A stretch of 64,000 nucleotides of DNA from positions 17,716,001 to 17,780,000 of the forward strand of contig CM057844.1 of assembly GCA_030068075.1 (NCBI GenBank), given 5' to 3'. The stretch is from Paguma larvata. Taxonomy: Eukaryota > Chordata > Mammalia > Carnivora > Viverridae. Shown one piece after another: positions 47,347-57,063 of this stretch. A program made the translations under genes and the position numbers. The notes beneath the pieces are model-generated. The model was not told the DNA's origin and ran no database searches. It was given only the letters and a program-made list of their open reading frames with translations. Each line of letters starts with the position of its first letter. Within the stretch, counting starts at the first letter, position 1.

Positions 47347-48051
47347 AAAATTCAGTTAGTTTTACTTCATGTATGTTTCCCAAAAGGTACAGGAAATGAC
47401 TCAAGCATATTGTTTCGTATAAGATTTCTTTTATACTGTCCTTCCTTGAGCAGAAAGCTTAGGTAAATGCAGAAGCAAGAGACATATCATTCAATAAATA
47501 TTAGTCAATGCAGAAGTGTAGACAGATGTTAACCAAATAAGCATTCAAAAACGTGAGTACAATATGTTGAAGGATCGTGATATAAATGAATTATTGGGCA
47601 TTTGGCCAATGCTGCCTTTTCATTCTGAGTTTCCACTCTATGCCTCTGTGGCCACCTTTGCCATATTTTGTCTTTGAGACTAAGTATTTTTAGGGTAAAA
47701 CTGTGCCTTATCCATCCCTAGATATAGTTATCAGAACAGCAAAATGCACATAGATTTTTAATATACATTATTGACTAAATAACCCAATTAAAAAACCTAT
47801 CACTACTCAAAATACATAGACTTTCGTTGAAAATAGTGAAAATGTCTGCCTTAAACAACTGCATTCCTCAACTAAAACAGAGAACATGTATTTTTCATAA
47901 ATAGGCCACTTTTAAATATTTTTGTTAGCTGTAACTATTGCAGGTGTCTATGATTTCTGGAATATTCTTTTTTCCTCTCCATATAAGTACACTTAAATCA
48001 CAGCTGCTGCATTTGGAGCCTGATTTTTTTTCCTTCAGGAGGCAAACTCAA
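47347..48051. other. Unique sequence
   Basis: No recognised element. Confidence 0.4.
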
Positions 48052-48212
48052 GCAATGCTTCTCAAACTTTAACGTGCATGTGAATCACGTGTGGATCTTT
48101 TTATAAAGCAAGTTCTGATTCAGTGGGTCTGGGTGGGGCCTGGAATCTGTGTCTCTACAGAGCTCCAGAGCAATGCTCATACAGCTGGCCTGAGACCACC
48201 CTTTATATAGCA
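48052..48212 (+). mobile_element. MER5A (hAT-Charlie)
   Basis: 'TTCTCAAACTTTAACGTGCATGTGAATCACGTGTGGATCTTTTTATAAAGCAAG', 'TGATTCAGTGGGTCTGGGTGGGGCCTGG' and 'GACCACCCTTTATATAGCAAGG' match MER5A in order. Confidence 0.85.
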
Positions 48213-48405
48213 AGGCCATGGCATATGGAGTCAGCAGAGGATCTCTGATGGGGCTTTCATTACAAAGGATTCCTTTCTTTTATTAGAATATTAAAGTAGC
48301 TTTGAGTCTCTAAAATAGAGGTTGGAAAATCGTGACCAAAATGTGACATCAAGCTCCAGGATGGAAATTTTTTTCTCCCCTCACAAAGCACTTTTAAAAT
48401 ATTGA

Positions 48406-48549
48406 GGGGTGCTTGGGCAGCTCAGTCAGTTAAGTGACCAACTTCAGCTCAGGTCATGATCTCAGGGTTTGTGAGTTCCACCCCTGCATCAGGCTCTGTG
48501 CTGACAGCTCAGAACCTGGAGCCTGCTTTAGATTCTGTCTTTCTCTCTG

Positions 48550-48583
<34 letters not shown>

Positions 48584-48649
48584 GGCCCTTCCCCTGCCTG
48601 TGCTCTGTTTCTGTCACGCAAAAATAAATACATGTTAAAAATTTTTTTA
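48406..48649 (+). mobile_element. Feliform CanSINE with TCTGTC repeat
   Basis: Head GGGGTGCTTGGGCAGCTCAG, 'GACAGCTCAGAACCTGGAGC', a repeated TCTGTC stretch at about 48538-48585, and the tail CGCAAAAATAAATACATG. Flanks 'TTTAAAATATTGA' and 'TTTAAATATTGC' may be the target duplication. Confidence 0.92.
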
Positions 48650-49740
48650 AATATTGCAACAAGTTATGTACATTTAATACGGGGAAATTTCATGTGAAAA
48701 TACAGATTCTTGATTTCTCCTACAAAGTCAGAAACCTTATTTTCCCTGCTCCCATACTCCCACATGACACCAAAAATATATACAGTCTTGTTGTCCACTA
48801 TCCCCCTTATGGGCCACTCATCTCTGATGTTGCATTTTTAACCCCATCTCTAAACATTAAGGACTTAAGATCCTGACTGAAAGGCCCAGTACCCTCTCTG
48901 TATAACAAGTTAACAAGAGGAGACAAAATGATGGTTGATCATTTGTCAACCCAGGTGTTGATCATGCTAAAGATAAAACAGTGGCTAACCTTACAGAAAC
49001 TTGGCTCTGAAGTTCAAACCATTGTTCTTAGAAACTCTTTTTGATACATGACATTCCCCAAGAGAAAATATTTTGAAATATTTTAGAAAGCAGAGTAAAG
49101 GGAAACACAGACTGTTCAGAGAAATATTAGCAACTTCTGCAAAGAGCAAAATATATTCAAATTCCTCTGGTTCATACACTCCTGATTGGTAATCTAATTC
49201 CTCACACTCTGGGGGCTTTGTCCAGCTATGTTGACTTACCCATGGTTTCACTTTGACAAAAATAAATTCCAGTGTAGTTGGAATCATATCACTTCCCGTT
49301 TTCCCTTTCCTTGGCACCTTGTTCATTGTTTACAGAAGGATCTGAAATATTTTAATGATGCATTCTATTTCCCTTTCATGGTGGAATTTCAACCAGGGAC
49401 ATTCTCCATCATTCCCCCTGGTCAGCAAGAGCTTAGGATTACATAAAAAATACCTTCTAAAAAAAAAAAAACAAAACAAAAACAAAAACAAACAAAAAAA
49501 AACCTTGAATTTACTCAAATGCTCAAATTAACAAGTATGTAATAAACCCTTACTGTGATCATTATGTAAACAACATATACAACATATGTTACTGTATCTT
49601 TTCCCTGCAAAGGATAAAATTAAATAAAAAGCATACTTATGGAATTTTTAATATAAGGGAAAATACTATGACACTATAAATCAAGACACTAAACTCCCTG
49701 TGACCTCCAGAAAGTACGAATTGAATATAAATACTTGAGC
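48650..49740. other. Unique sequence with A-rich tract 49457-49502
   Basis: No gene is recognised. The A-rich tract (A13 then (CAAAA)n) could be the tail of a retroposed copy, but the sequence before it matches no transcript I know. Confidence 0.38.
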
Positions 49741-51602
49741 ATTTATTCATTCATTTAGTCAGGACTGTCTGAGATTGGATTTCCTAAAGCAAGGGGATCT
49801 GAGGAAAAGATTCAAGTACAAGTAAATTAGATGGGAGGTAATCTCAGGAAATGCTGCTGGAGGTGGAAAGTAAGGTAGGAAAAGAAGGGGAAAAATAAAG
49901 ATGATGTGATACCTTATACGTCTAGTGCCTCTGATAAAGGGGCAGTATACCTGTTCTGCAATCACCTGGGCACACACAGATCTAGAACCAACAGAGGATG
50001 GGTGGGGCTCCACCCTGACACCTGAAAGGAGCACTGGAATTCAGCGTCCACAGTCTGCAGTGTGCCCACATTTCACAGGAACACAACAATGCCCCAAGAC
50101 AAAGGCTTAAGGCTCTCTCTCCCTGGATCACGAAACTATACAAGCCAGGAGACATTTTCACAACTCGACCTGGAAACTTACCCATTGAAAGAAATGTCTT
50201 CTCAGCACAACAAGGGTCCAAGAGAAAACCTGGCCATTACTCCCAGAATCCAAGTTATACTGTCAAGTACACTGGCTACAACTGGTCCTAAGGCACTTGG
50301 GCTACCCATCCTAAACACTCTTATTCAGGAGGTAGGGCTTAGTCAATTTAGTGTATTTCCTGAAGCATGATTTACAAAAGACAAAGAAAAGAAAAAAAAC
50401 TCATGAAAATATACAGACACACTCACAAAAAGACCCAGGTACTCATCCACATTCTCTTGGCCAGGTATTCCTCCCAGCGGCGGAGAGGGGTCTTGAATTT
50501 GTCTCAGGAGACCATCACTGCCTGTTCCTCCAGCCTTCCCCTAAAGAACGGCCTCAGCCCGCTGCTCTCTCTGCCAGCGCAATGCCAGCACCCTGCGATG
50601 GGGAAGCTGGCCCCTTCACCCAAGGCCCTTCATTCAGGAAATGTTCTCCTCTTTGAACACCAAAGAGGAACTGCCAGCCCAGAGCTAGAGCCTGGTGTTG
50701 GGGTGGGGGGGGGGGGTGTGGTGCATGTAGAGTGTGGGGCTTCCCAGGAGAGCAACCAGGACACTGCAAGATGTGGATGGCTTCAGGTGGGCAGGGGTGT
50801 AAATCGGATCCTTAAGGAGAGCAGGAAGAGGCTGAGCTGAGCTGAGCAGAACATCTGGGAGACTCATAATAGCTGAGTAAAGCCCTAGGCGCAGCCATGA
50901 GGAAGCCTGATCTCGCGGGATCTCATGATATCTGTGGGGCCCGGCAGAGAGTCCTGGGATGAGAAACACCTGGGTGCCCAGGTGCTAGAGACTCTTTGAG
51001 CTACTAGACTCCAACTTCTAGAGTCTGGCTCACACCTCCCATCAGCCAAACCTTAATTCTCTTGGATGCCTTGTCCCCGACTCAATCGTAGTGTACCAGC
51101 AGCTTTACCAAGGGCCCAGCCAGGTGTAAGTAAAAGGCTTGCGCCAAAAACTGCTGGAGCCAGACAGCTCAGGCCAGAATGGGGGAATGACCTGTGCATG
51201 TGTGGGCTGCAAATATAGAGCCTCCCAGATGCTTAAGGCCCTGAGGCCGAAATGGGAGCTGCTGGTCCAGAGCTCTGGGACCCCAGTCTGACATCTGCCA
51301 AAGTGCAAGGCTGCTATCACCCAAACACACCTTTTTGTTCTGAAATCAGAAAAGAATGTGTCAGGCCAGAGAGGACCCGAATGGAAGCCTGACTAATAAT
51401 ACCCAGTGCTGTCCATGCTTGTCCACAGCCCAGCCTCCTTCTCTTCCTGAAGACCTGAGGAGGGGGCTCTGCTGACAACACTCTACCCCTGTCCTCATGT
51501 CTCCAGGTGAAGAGGACGTCCATTATGGCTTCAGTAGTTTATTCTAGTTCATTATTGGCTGTTGTGTGAAAATAGTCTACGTTCCTCCAAAACCAGAGCC
51601 TG
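49741..51602. other. GC-richer unique block
   Basis: No repeat is recognised. The part 50440-51560 is visibly richer in G+C than the surroundings, with an 11-base G run at 50708-50718 and a GCTGA repeat near 50828-50847. Overlapping frames of 102 and 157 codons (50062-50840) show no known domain and cross the G run, so no gene is called. Confidence 0.4.
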
Positions 51603-51616
51603 ATCCCCTGAACAGG

Positions 51617-51816
51617 GGCACCTGGGTGGCTCAATCGGTGAAGCGTCAGACTTCAGCTCAGGTCATGATCTCTGGTTTGGTTCCAGAGTTCAAGCCCCTC
51701 ATCGGGTTCTGCAGTCAGCAAGGTGCCCACTTCAGAGTCAATGTTCCCCTCTCTCTCTGCCTCTCCCTTGCTTGCACTCTCTCTCTCTCTCTCAAAAATA
51801 AATAAACATTTTAAAA
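51617..51816 (+). mobile_element. Feliform CanSINE
   Basis: Head (GG)GGCACCTGGGTGGCTCAATC, 'CTTCAGCTCAGGTCATGATC', a CT-rich part and the tail CTCAAAAATAAATAAACATTTT. The target duplication ATCCCCTGAACAGG (51603-51616) versus ATCCCCTAAACAGG (51817-51830) matches at 13 of 14. Confidence 0.94.
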
Positions 51817-51919
51817 ATCCCCTAAACAGGAGTGAGGAAATAAGGACAGTGAACCAGGAAAGAAGGCACGCAGATGTAAGGGCATTGTTAAGGTCACCTC
51901 TATGGGCAATGGAGGCTTG

Positions 51920-51972
51920 ATTTTGACACTCAGCATAGATGCTTAGTAAACATATGTTTAGTGAATGAATGG
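51920..51972 (+). mobile_element. L2 3' tip
   Basis: 'CTCAGCATAGATGCTTAGTAAACATATGTTTAGTGAATGAATGG' resembles the L2 3' end. Confidence 0.6.
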
Positions 51973-53599
51973 CCCCACAGAATTGGCAATGGGGATAGAA
52001 GTTCTTTGAGTTTTCTAATCCAGCCCTTTAAGTTCAGATGTCACATGATGACAAGTAAAGCGAACAGAAGGGAATGAGAATCAAATAGAATGCATATTAG
52101 AGTGTTTTTATGAAAAGGGAAATGTAAGTGTGAGTGGTTTTTGGTGAGCAAGGCTTCTGTCATCTGAGACAGATGTTAGCAGGTTCCAGCTTACAGGGAT
52201 TTATGTCAATGAATGTCAAGGTGATGAAAAGTAACAACTACCACAGCTGTTGTTTGTTGAACCTCCTGCTTAAAAAAGCATCTCCCTTAGGATGTTTTTC
52301 AAACATTTTAAATTTATATCCAAAACCAAACCCCTAGTTCTACCCCACACTTCAAATACTCTTCCCTCAGTCTCTCCCATCTTAGCTATAGAAGACTGGT
52401 TTGATTTCCCTCTTGCACATCAGTAAATCCTACCTCGTCTTCCTCAGATGATAGCTGAAGTAAAACCACTTCTCCCCCCTGAGACCCTCAGTTCTCCATT
52501 TCAAGACATCATCATCCCTAGCCTAGATTTTTCCAATAGCTTTCTGCTATTCTCATCATAATAATTATATCCCACCAAGATCACTTTTCTGGAGTCCTTC
52601 TCTGACCTGTAGCTTTATAACAGTATCAAAGGTCCTTATTCCACCTGGATGCTCTCACAAAGCACAAACTCTATTTATAGAGTCTCTTGGGCCCTCCCTC
52701 ACTTTACTCTCAGCTCTGTTCCTGGATTTTTTGGCTTCCACTTTGCTCTGAGTTTCACCTACGAATTCTAGATTTGCACATGCCTTTTGGATGTGTTGAC
52801 AGAGGCTGGTTTCCTGGGGTGGAGTTCTGCCATTTTGGGCTATTTAGCTCACACTGATTTTCCTGGACCACCATTCCCTAAATCCCTGAGAGTAAACTAG
52901 TCCATCTCTACTTCTGTTCTCTGTATATAAACCAGATGCCATCCCGAATAACAAACATCCAGGCACATTCTAATTCTGTAGGAAGAAAGCATAGTAATAT
53001 GAAAGCAATAAAATTTTCTTAAGACAAAGTGGATCAAAGGACTTGGTGATTATGCTATTCTCAACTTTAAATGGGAATTCTGGTATGTCAGGACCCAAGT
53101 GTTTAGACATTTAATGCCCCAGAAGACATCTCTGGCCACCAGAAATTACTAGAAATTACCAATCTTTTTGAAGGAAGTCTATAAAAAAGACTATCACTAC
53201 CAAAATTAGAAACTTAAGCACCAACAAGCAAAAAATCTTATACCTGTTAAATATCATTCATGTTCTGAGAAAACTACCATTACAACATTGCAGCATCTCA
53301 GATGGAAGCACCTTAATTTCCTGGAATGAGATATTGGGCTTTAAAAGCTAGCAATAGGGCATAAACTTTTTTTTTTAATTTTTGCATACAGGTAACCCAA
53401 AGTAAAGAAAGGAAGAATTAGGTACTTGATGGTACCCCTAGTGCACTGTATCATGGAAAGCTGTATTTCAAACTTTTCAGTGACCAGGGTTCTTCGTGAT
53501 AATAAAAAACATCCTAAGTCCTTGCATATTCAAAATCATTTCTACATTTTTTATACTCAAAATTAGTATAAATGGGCATAAAATTCCTGAGTCAAACTT
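51973..53599. other. Mostly unique; weak L2-like part near 52430-52690
   Basis: 'GGAGTCCTTCTCTGACCTGTAGC' and 'CACAAAGCACAAACTC' near 52592-52672 are faintly L2-like. Nothing else is recognised. Confidence 0.35.
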
Positions 53600-54340
53600 C
53601 TTTTCTTTGAAGACTTTGTGGGCTTAATGTCCTGAATTATACTGTATTTACTGTGTGACTTACTTCTTTACTCATTATTATGTTTGAGGGGCTTATCCAT
53701 TCTGATGCAAATAACTATAATTCATTCATTCTCATGTTCTACAGCATTCCAGTGAATCACTAGTCAAAGTTGATTTATCCATTCTGCTATGAAGGGATGT
53801 TTGGGATGTCTTTCTGTGGTGGACAATACAATATGAGCAATACTACTGTGAACATTTATATTGTCTTCTGGGGTAAATGTGCATAAGTTTCCCTAGCATC
53901 TGTACCTAGCAAACGAATGGCAAAGTTGTAGGATGTGCCCATTTTGGACTACATTAGATGATGCCAAACTGTTTTCCAGAGCGAATATACAAATTCCAAC
54001 TCCTATGAGCAGTGTAGAAAAGTTCCCATTGCTTCATTTTTTTTTACCACTTCTTATAATCTGATGTAAGTGTGTTACATGTAATCTAGTCACAACTCGT
54101 GATTTTTGTTAGTATTTCGCTGGTTAATTACGAGGCTTTCTTTTGGATTACCTCTTTTGTGAAGTGTTTAATCACCTGTGCCCACTTTTCTAATAATTTA
54201 TATTTTTTATTAATTTTTCAGTGTTCTCAATATATTCTGGATATGTTATTTATATTGTACATAACTCCCCCCACATACTGGCTAGTCTTTTGTTCTCTTT
54301 GTCTTTTGGTCATTTTGATACAGGCATATGATATGTCATA

Positions 54341-54700
54341 TGATAAATATAGACTGGCTGTCTACCTCTCTATCCTTCTTGCTAGGAGCAGACCTGCACT
54401 ACAATTTCCCAGACTCCCTTGCCATTAGGTGAGTCATATGACTAAGTTCTCTCCAGTGTGATATGAATGGAAGTGATGTGTGCCTTTCCGTCTCTATGTG
54501 CCTGACCCATAGAAACCTGCTATATTGATCCACTGTGCTCTTTTTATTTCTTTCTTGTGGCCACATCCAAAGTATCCTTAGAAAGCCACTTGTGGAAGAA
54601 GCATGACTTTCAGTTTATTCCATGAATGAGTGTGTAATGGAAAGCTCTCTTGCTGAAAAGAAATAAGCTTACTTGTAAACAGCTAAAATTTACATATTTG
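54341..54700. mobile_element. LTR-like relic inside the L1, family uncertain
   Basis: 'CAATTTCCCAGACTCCCTTGCCATTAGGTGAGTCATATGACTAAGTTCT' and 'GATATGAATGGAAGTGATGTGTGCC' follow a well-known old mammalian repeat pattern shared with 13560-13700 ('cccagactcccttgcagctaggtgtggccatgtgactaagttctggccaatg'). I cannot name the family with certainty. Confidence 0.45.
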
Positions 54701-54867
54701 TTACCATAAAATCCTACTCAATTAATATAATTAGTGTAATTTTTATCTCATTTTTTAAAACCCCTTCCTTAACCAGTAGTAATAAAAATATCCTCCACTT
54801 ATCAACTAAAAACATTACTGCCTAGCTTTTCATATTCAGGTATTTAATCCACCCAAGTGGAATTTGT

Positions 54868-55057
54868 TTGTTTGTTTGTTTATGTTTTTAGAGAGAGAGA
54901 ACACAAGCATGGGAGAGAGGGAGAGGAAGAGGGAGAGAGAATCCCAAGCAAGCTCCACACTGAGTGATGTGGGGCTCAATCCCACGACCCTGAGGTCATA
55001 ACCTGAGCCAAAATCAAAAGTCGGACACTTAACTGACTGAGCCAACCAGGCACCCCA
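54868..55057 (-). mobile_element. CanSINE, reverse, with (GTTT)n tail
   Basis: Reversed tail TTTGTTTGTTTGTTTATG, a GA-rich part, 'CCCAAGCAAGCTCCACACTGAG', 'CTGAGGTCATAACCTGAGCC' and the reversed head CTGAGCCAACCAGGCACCCC. Flanks AAGTGGAATTT and AATGAGAATTT may be the target duplication. Confidence 0.92.
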
Positions 55058-55439
55058 ATGAGAATTTACTTTTGTAGATGGTGCAAAGTTCGAATATTTT
55101 TTTTTCTTTTACCAATATGGATATCCAGTTTTCCTATTACAATTTATTGAAAAACCTATCATTTTACCAGTGATATGTAATACTATCTCTGCTGCATTTC
55201 GAATATCATATAAGGGTGGGTCTGTCAGAGGGCTCTCTGTTCTTGGTCTACTTGGTATGCCAGGTATATTTGTCTACTGCTACACCAAATCACACTGCCT
55301 TAATTTCCATTACTTTGAGCCTTGGCACCTTGTTGTTTCCCTCAAGAGTATTTTATATGTTCTTGGCTTTTTGCCTTTTGAATAAATTTTAGAATCATCT
55401 TATAAAATTCCATAATTTTAAATTTGACTACAATGATTT

Positions 55440-55591
55440 TTTGACTTTATTTTTTAGAGCAGTTTTAGGTTCGTAGCAAAATTAAGAGGAAGATACAGAG
55501 ATTTCCTATATACCTCCTTGCCCCCCACCCCCACCCTACACACATACACAGGAGCTGCCTACTCTACTTAACAAAAACTTAATTATAAATT
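55440..55591 (-). mobile_element. L1 3' UTR fragment (L1M type), reverse
   Basis: 'TTTATTTTTTAGAGCAGTTTTAGGTTCGTAGCAAAATTAAGAGGAAGATACAGAGATTTCCTATATACC' is the typical reverse L1 3' UTR start ('ttttagagcagttttaggttcacagcaaaattgagcagaaagtacagagagttcccatatacc'). Confidence 0.82.
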
Positions 55592-55597
55592 AATGGA

Positions 55598-55697
55598 GGA
55601 GCACGTGGGTGGCTCAGTTGGTTAAGCGTCTGACTCATGGTTCGTGAGATCGAGCCCTGTGTCAGGCTCTGTACTGACAGCACGGAGCCTGCTTGGA
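55598..55697 (+). mobile_element. CanSINE 5' part fused to a GGAA microsatellite
   Basis: Head GGAGCACGTGGGTGGCTCAG, 'GTTAAGCGTCTGACTCATGG', 'GCTCTGTACTGACAGCACGG'. The CT-rich 3' half is missing and a purine repeat follows directly. AATGGAG before (55592-55598) and after (55827-55833) may be the target duplication, placing the microsatellite in the position of the SINE tail. Confidence 0.85.
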
Positions 55698-55829
55698 ATT
55701 CTATCTCTTGAAAGGAGGAAGGGAGAAAGAAAGGAAGGAAGAGAAGAAGGAAGAAGGGAAGGAAAGAAGGAAAGGAAGGAAGGAAGGAAGGAAGGAAGGA
55801 AGGAAGGAAGGAAGGAAGGAAGGAAGAAA
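55698..55829. repeat. (GGAA)n polypurine microsatellite
   Basis: About 130 bases of pure purine on the plus strand, irregular GAAAG/GGAAG at the left becoming regular GGAA units from about 55770. Confidence 0.95.
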
Positions 55830-55851
55830 TGGAGACTGCTAGCCTTCATAT

Positions 55852-56246
55852 AATTCATAATTCTCAAACTTTAGTAGGCATCAAAATCACTTAAAGGGCT
55901 TGTTAAAAACGTGATTGCCAATCCCCCCACCCCGCATTTCTTTTTTTTTTTAACATTTATTTATTTTTGAGAGACATAGAGACAGAGTGTGAGCAGGGGA
56001 AGGGCAGAGAGAGTGGGAGACACAGAATCCTGAGCCATCAGGACAGAGCCCAATGCGGGGCTCGAACTCACAGACCAAGAGATCATGACCTGAGCCGAAG
56101 TCGGCCACTTAACCGACTGAGCCACCCAGGCGCCCCACCTCACATTTCTGATTCAGTAGCTCTGTGGTGGGAATTTGCATTTCTAACAAGTCCCAAGTGA
56201 GGCTGATGTTGTTGTTCTTCAGAAGACCACATTTTGAAAACCATTG
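55852..56246 (+). mobile_element. MER5A split by a SINE
   Basis: Left part 'TTCTCAAACTTTAGTAGGCATCAAAATCACTTAAAGGGCTTGTTAAAA' (to 55941), right part from 56136 'CATTTCTGATTCAGTAGCTCTGTGGTGGG...TTTGCATTTCTAACAAGTCCCAAGTGAGGCTGATG...GACCACATTTTGAAAACCATTG'. Joining them restores MER5A order. Confidence 0.88.
55942..56135 (-). mobile_element. Feliform CanSINE inside MER5A, reverse
   Basis: Reversed tail TTTTTTTTTAACATTTATTTATTTTTGAGAG, a GA-rich part, 'TGCGGGGCTCGAACTCAC', 'GAGATCATGACCTGAGCCGAAGTCGG' and the reversed head CTGAGCCACCCAGGCGCCC. The target duplication CACCCCGCATTTCT (55928-55941) versus CACCTCACATTTCT (56136-56149) matches at 12 of 14. The tRNA part still holds several CpGs, suggesting a fairly young copy. 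Confidence 0.95.
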
Positions 56247-57000
56247 GGGTCTACTGCCAGCTGAATAGGGATCCCCATTAAATTGAATCAAAGGGAGCAT
56301 TCACTGCCAGGATAAACAAGAGTGTCATGTTTTGCTGCTCAGGGCTTTGTTTCATCCTCACCTGTTAGGACCAGTTCCTGCCACAGGGACAAGTGCTCAG
56401 TGAGCAGGAAAGAGATATACTTCACACTCTTCTTTTTCCCAGAAGTGGGCAAACTTTAGGAGAATAATGCCATGCTGGCTTGACCGAAGGATGTACAGAG
56501 AGGAAAAAAATATCCAGGGTACACAGGTCAGCAAGAAAACAATCACAGGACAGGTTCAGTTTCTAATCTGAAGGCGGTGGATCCAGAGAAATATCAGAGG
56601 TAACCTTCCAACCCAAACATTTGAGTCCAACAAGGTACTAAGAGATGAGAGAAAAAGTTTGGCATAACACTGGAGTTTTCTTACTTGGGCTGCTTTAGCA
56701 GGCTGTCCACACACCTGGCAAGAGAAGTTCCTTATCTGTTCTAATTGGGCATACCAGAGAAGGCCTCATGGCATGGAGAATATTGGACTCCAGATAGTAC
56801 CTGAAGAATCAGGATTTTCTTCATCAGCTCTGGGTGGGACAGAATAGGAATATATGGCTGCTAAACAATTTATGCTCAGAAAGTCTATGGGATATTTTGT
56901 CTGGGAAATAGTATTTTAGAACGTAATAGGAGAGAAAGCAAGAGGATAAGTTGACCTGGTATTTTGGAAAGACTTAAATGCTGTAAGACCAAGGAGTTTT
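56247..57000. other. Unique sequence
   Basis: No recognised element or gene. Confidence 0.4.
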
Positions 57001-57019
57001 GAAATTATCCTACATTTTG

Positions 57020-57044
57020 TGCTCGCATCAGCAGGACGTATACT
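57020..57044 (+). pseudogene. Tailless U6 snRNA 5'-end insertion
   Basis: A 25-base insert that, with the shared G at 57019, aligns without gaps to the first 26 bases of U6 snRNA (GTGCTCGC, then AGCA, then TATACT at the end), 22 of 26 identical. It is bounded by GAAATTATCCTACATTTTG (57001-57019) and GAAATCATCCTACATTCTG (57045-57063), 17 of 19 identical, which look like target-site duplications. There is no A-tail. This fits the known class of mammalian tailless retropseudogenes, in which 3'-truncated small RNAs are inserted by L1-type machinery. A plain 44-bp tandem duplication with chance U6 similarity is the alternative. Confidence 0.7.
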
Positions 57045-57063
57045 GAAATCATCCTACATTCTG

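Larger units (their letters stand above)
53600..55439 (-). mobile_element. Ancient L1 (L1ME/L1M type) ORF2 remnant, interrupted
   Basis: Reverse ORF2 landmarks on plus: 'GATTTATCCATTCTGCTATGAAGGGATG', 'AGCAATACTACTGTGAACATT', 'GATGCCAAACTGTTTTCCAGAGCG' (53680-54030), then, after an interruption, 'GGATATCCAGTTTTCCTATTACAATTTATTGAAAAACC' near 55120 and 'TCACACTGCCTTAATTTCCATTACTTTG' near 55290. The order is that of one L1 running from 3' to 5'. A relic at about 54341-54700 and a SINE at 54868-55057 interrupt it. Confidence 0.7.

Noticed and set aside
49457..49502. A-rich tract that could mark a processed pseudogene end
   Set aside because: The preceding sequence matches no transcript I recognise and no flanking duplication was found.
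50062..50840. Two overlapping frames of 102 and 157 codons in a GC-richer block
   Set aside because: The second crosses an 11-base G run and reads as low-complexity glycine/valine. GC-rich sequence has fewer stops by chance. No domain is seen.
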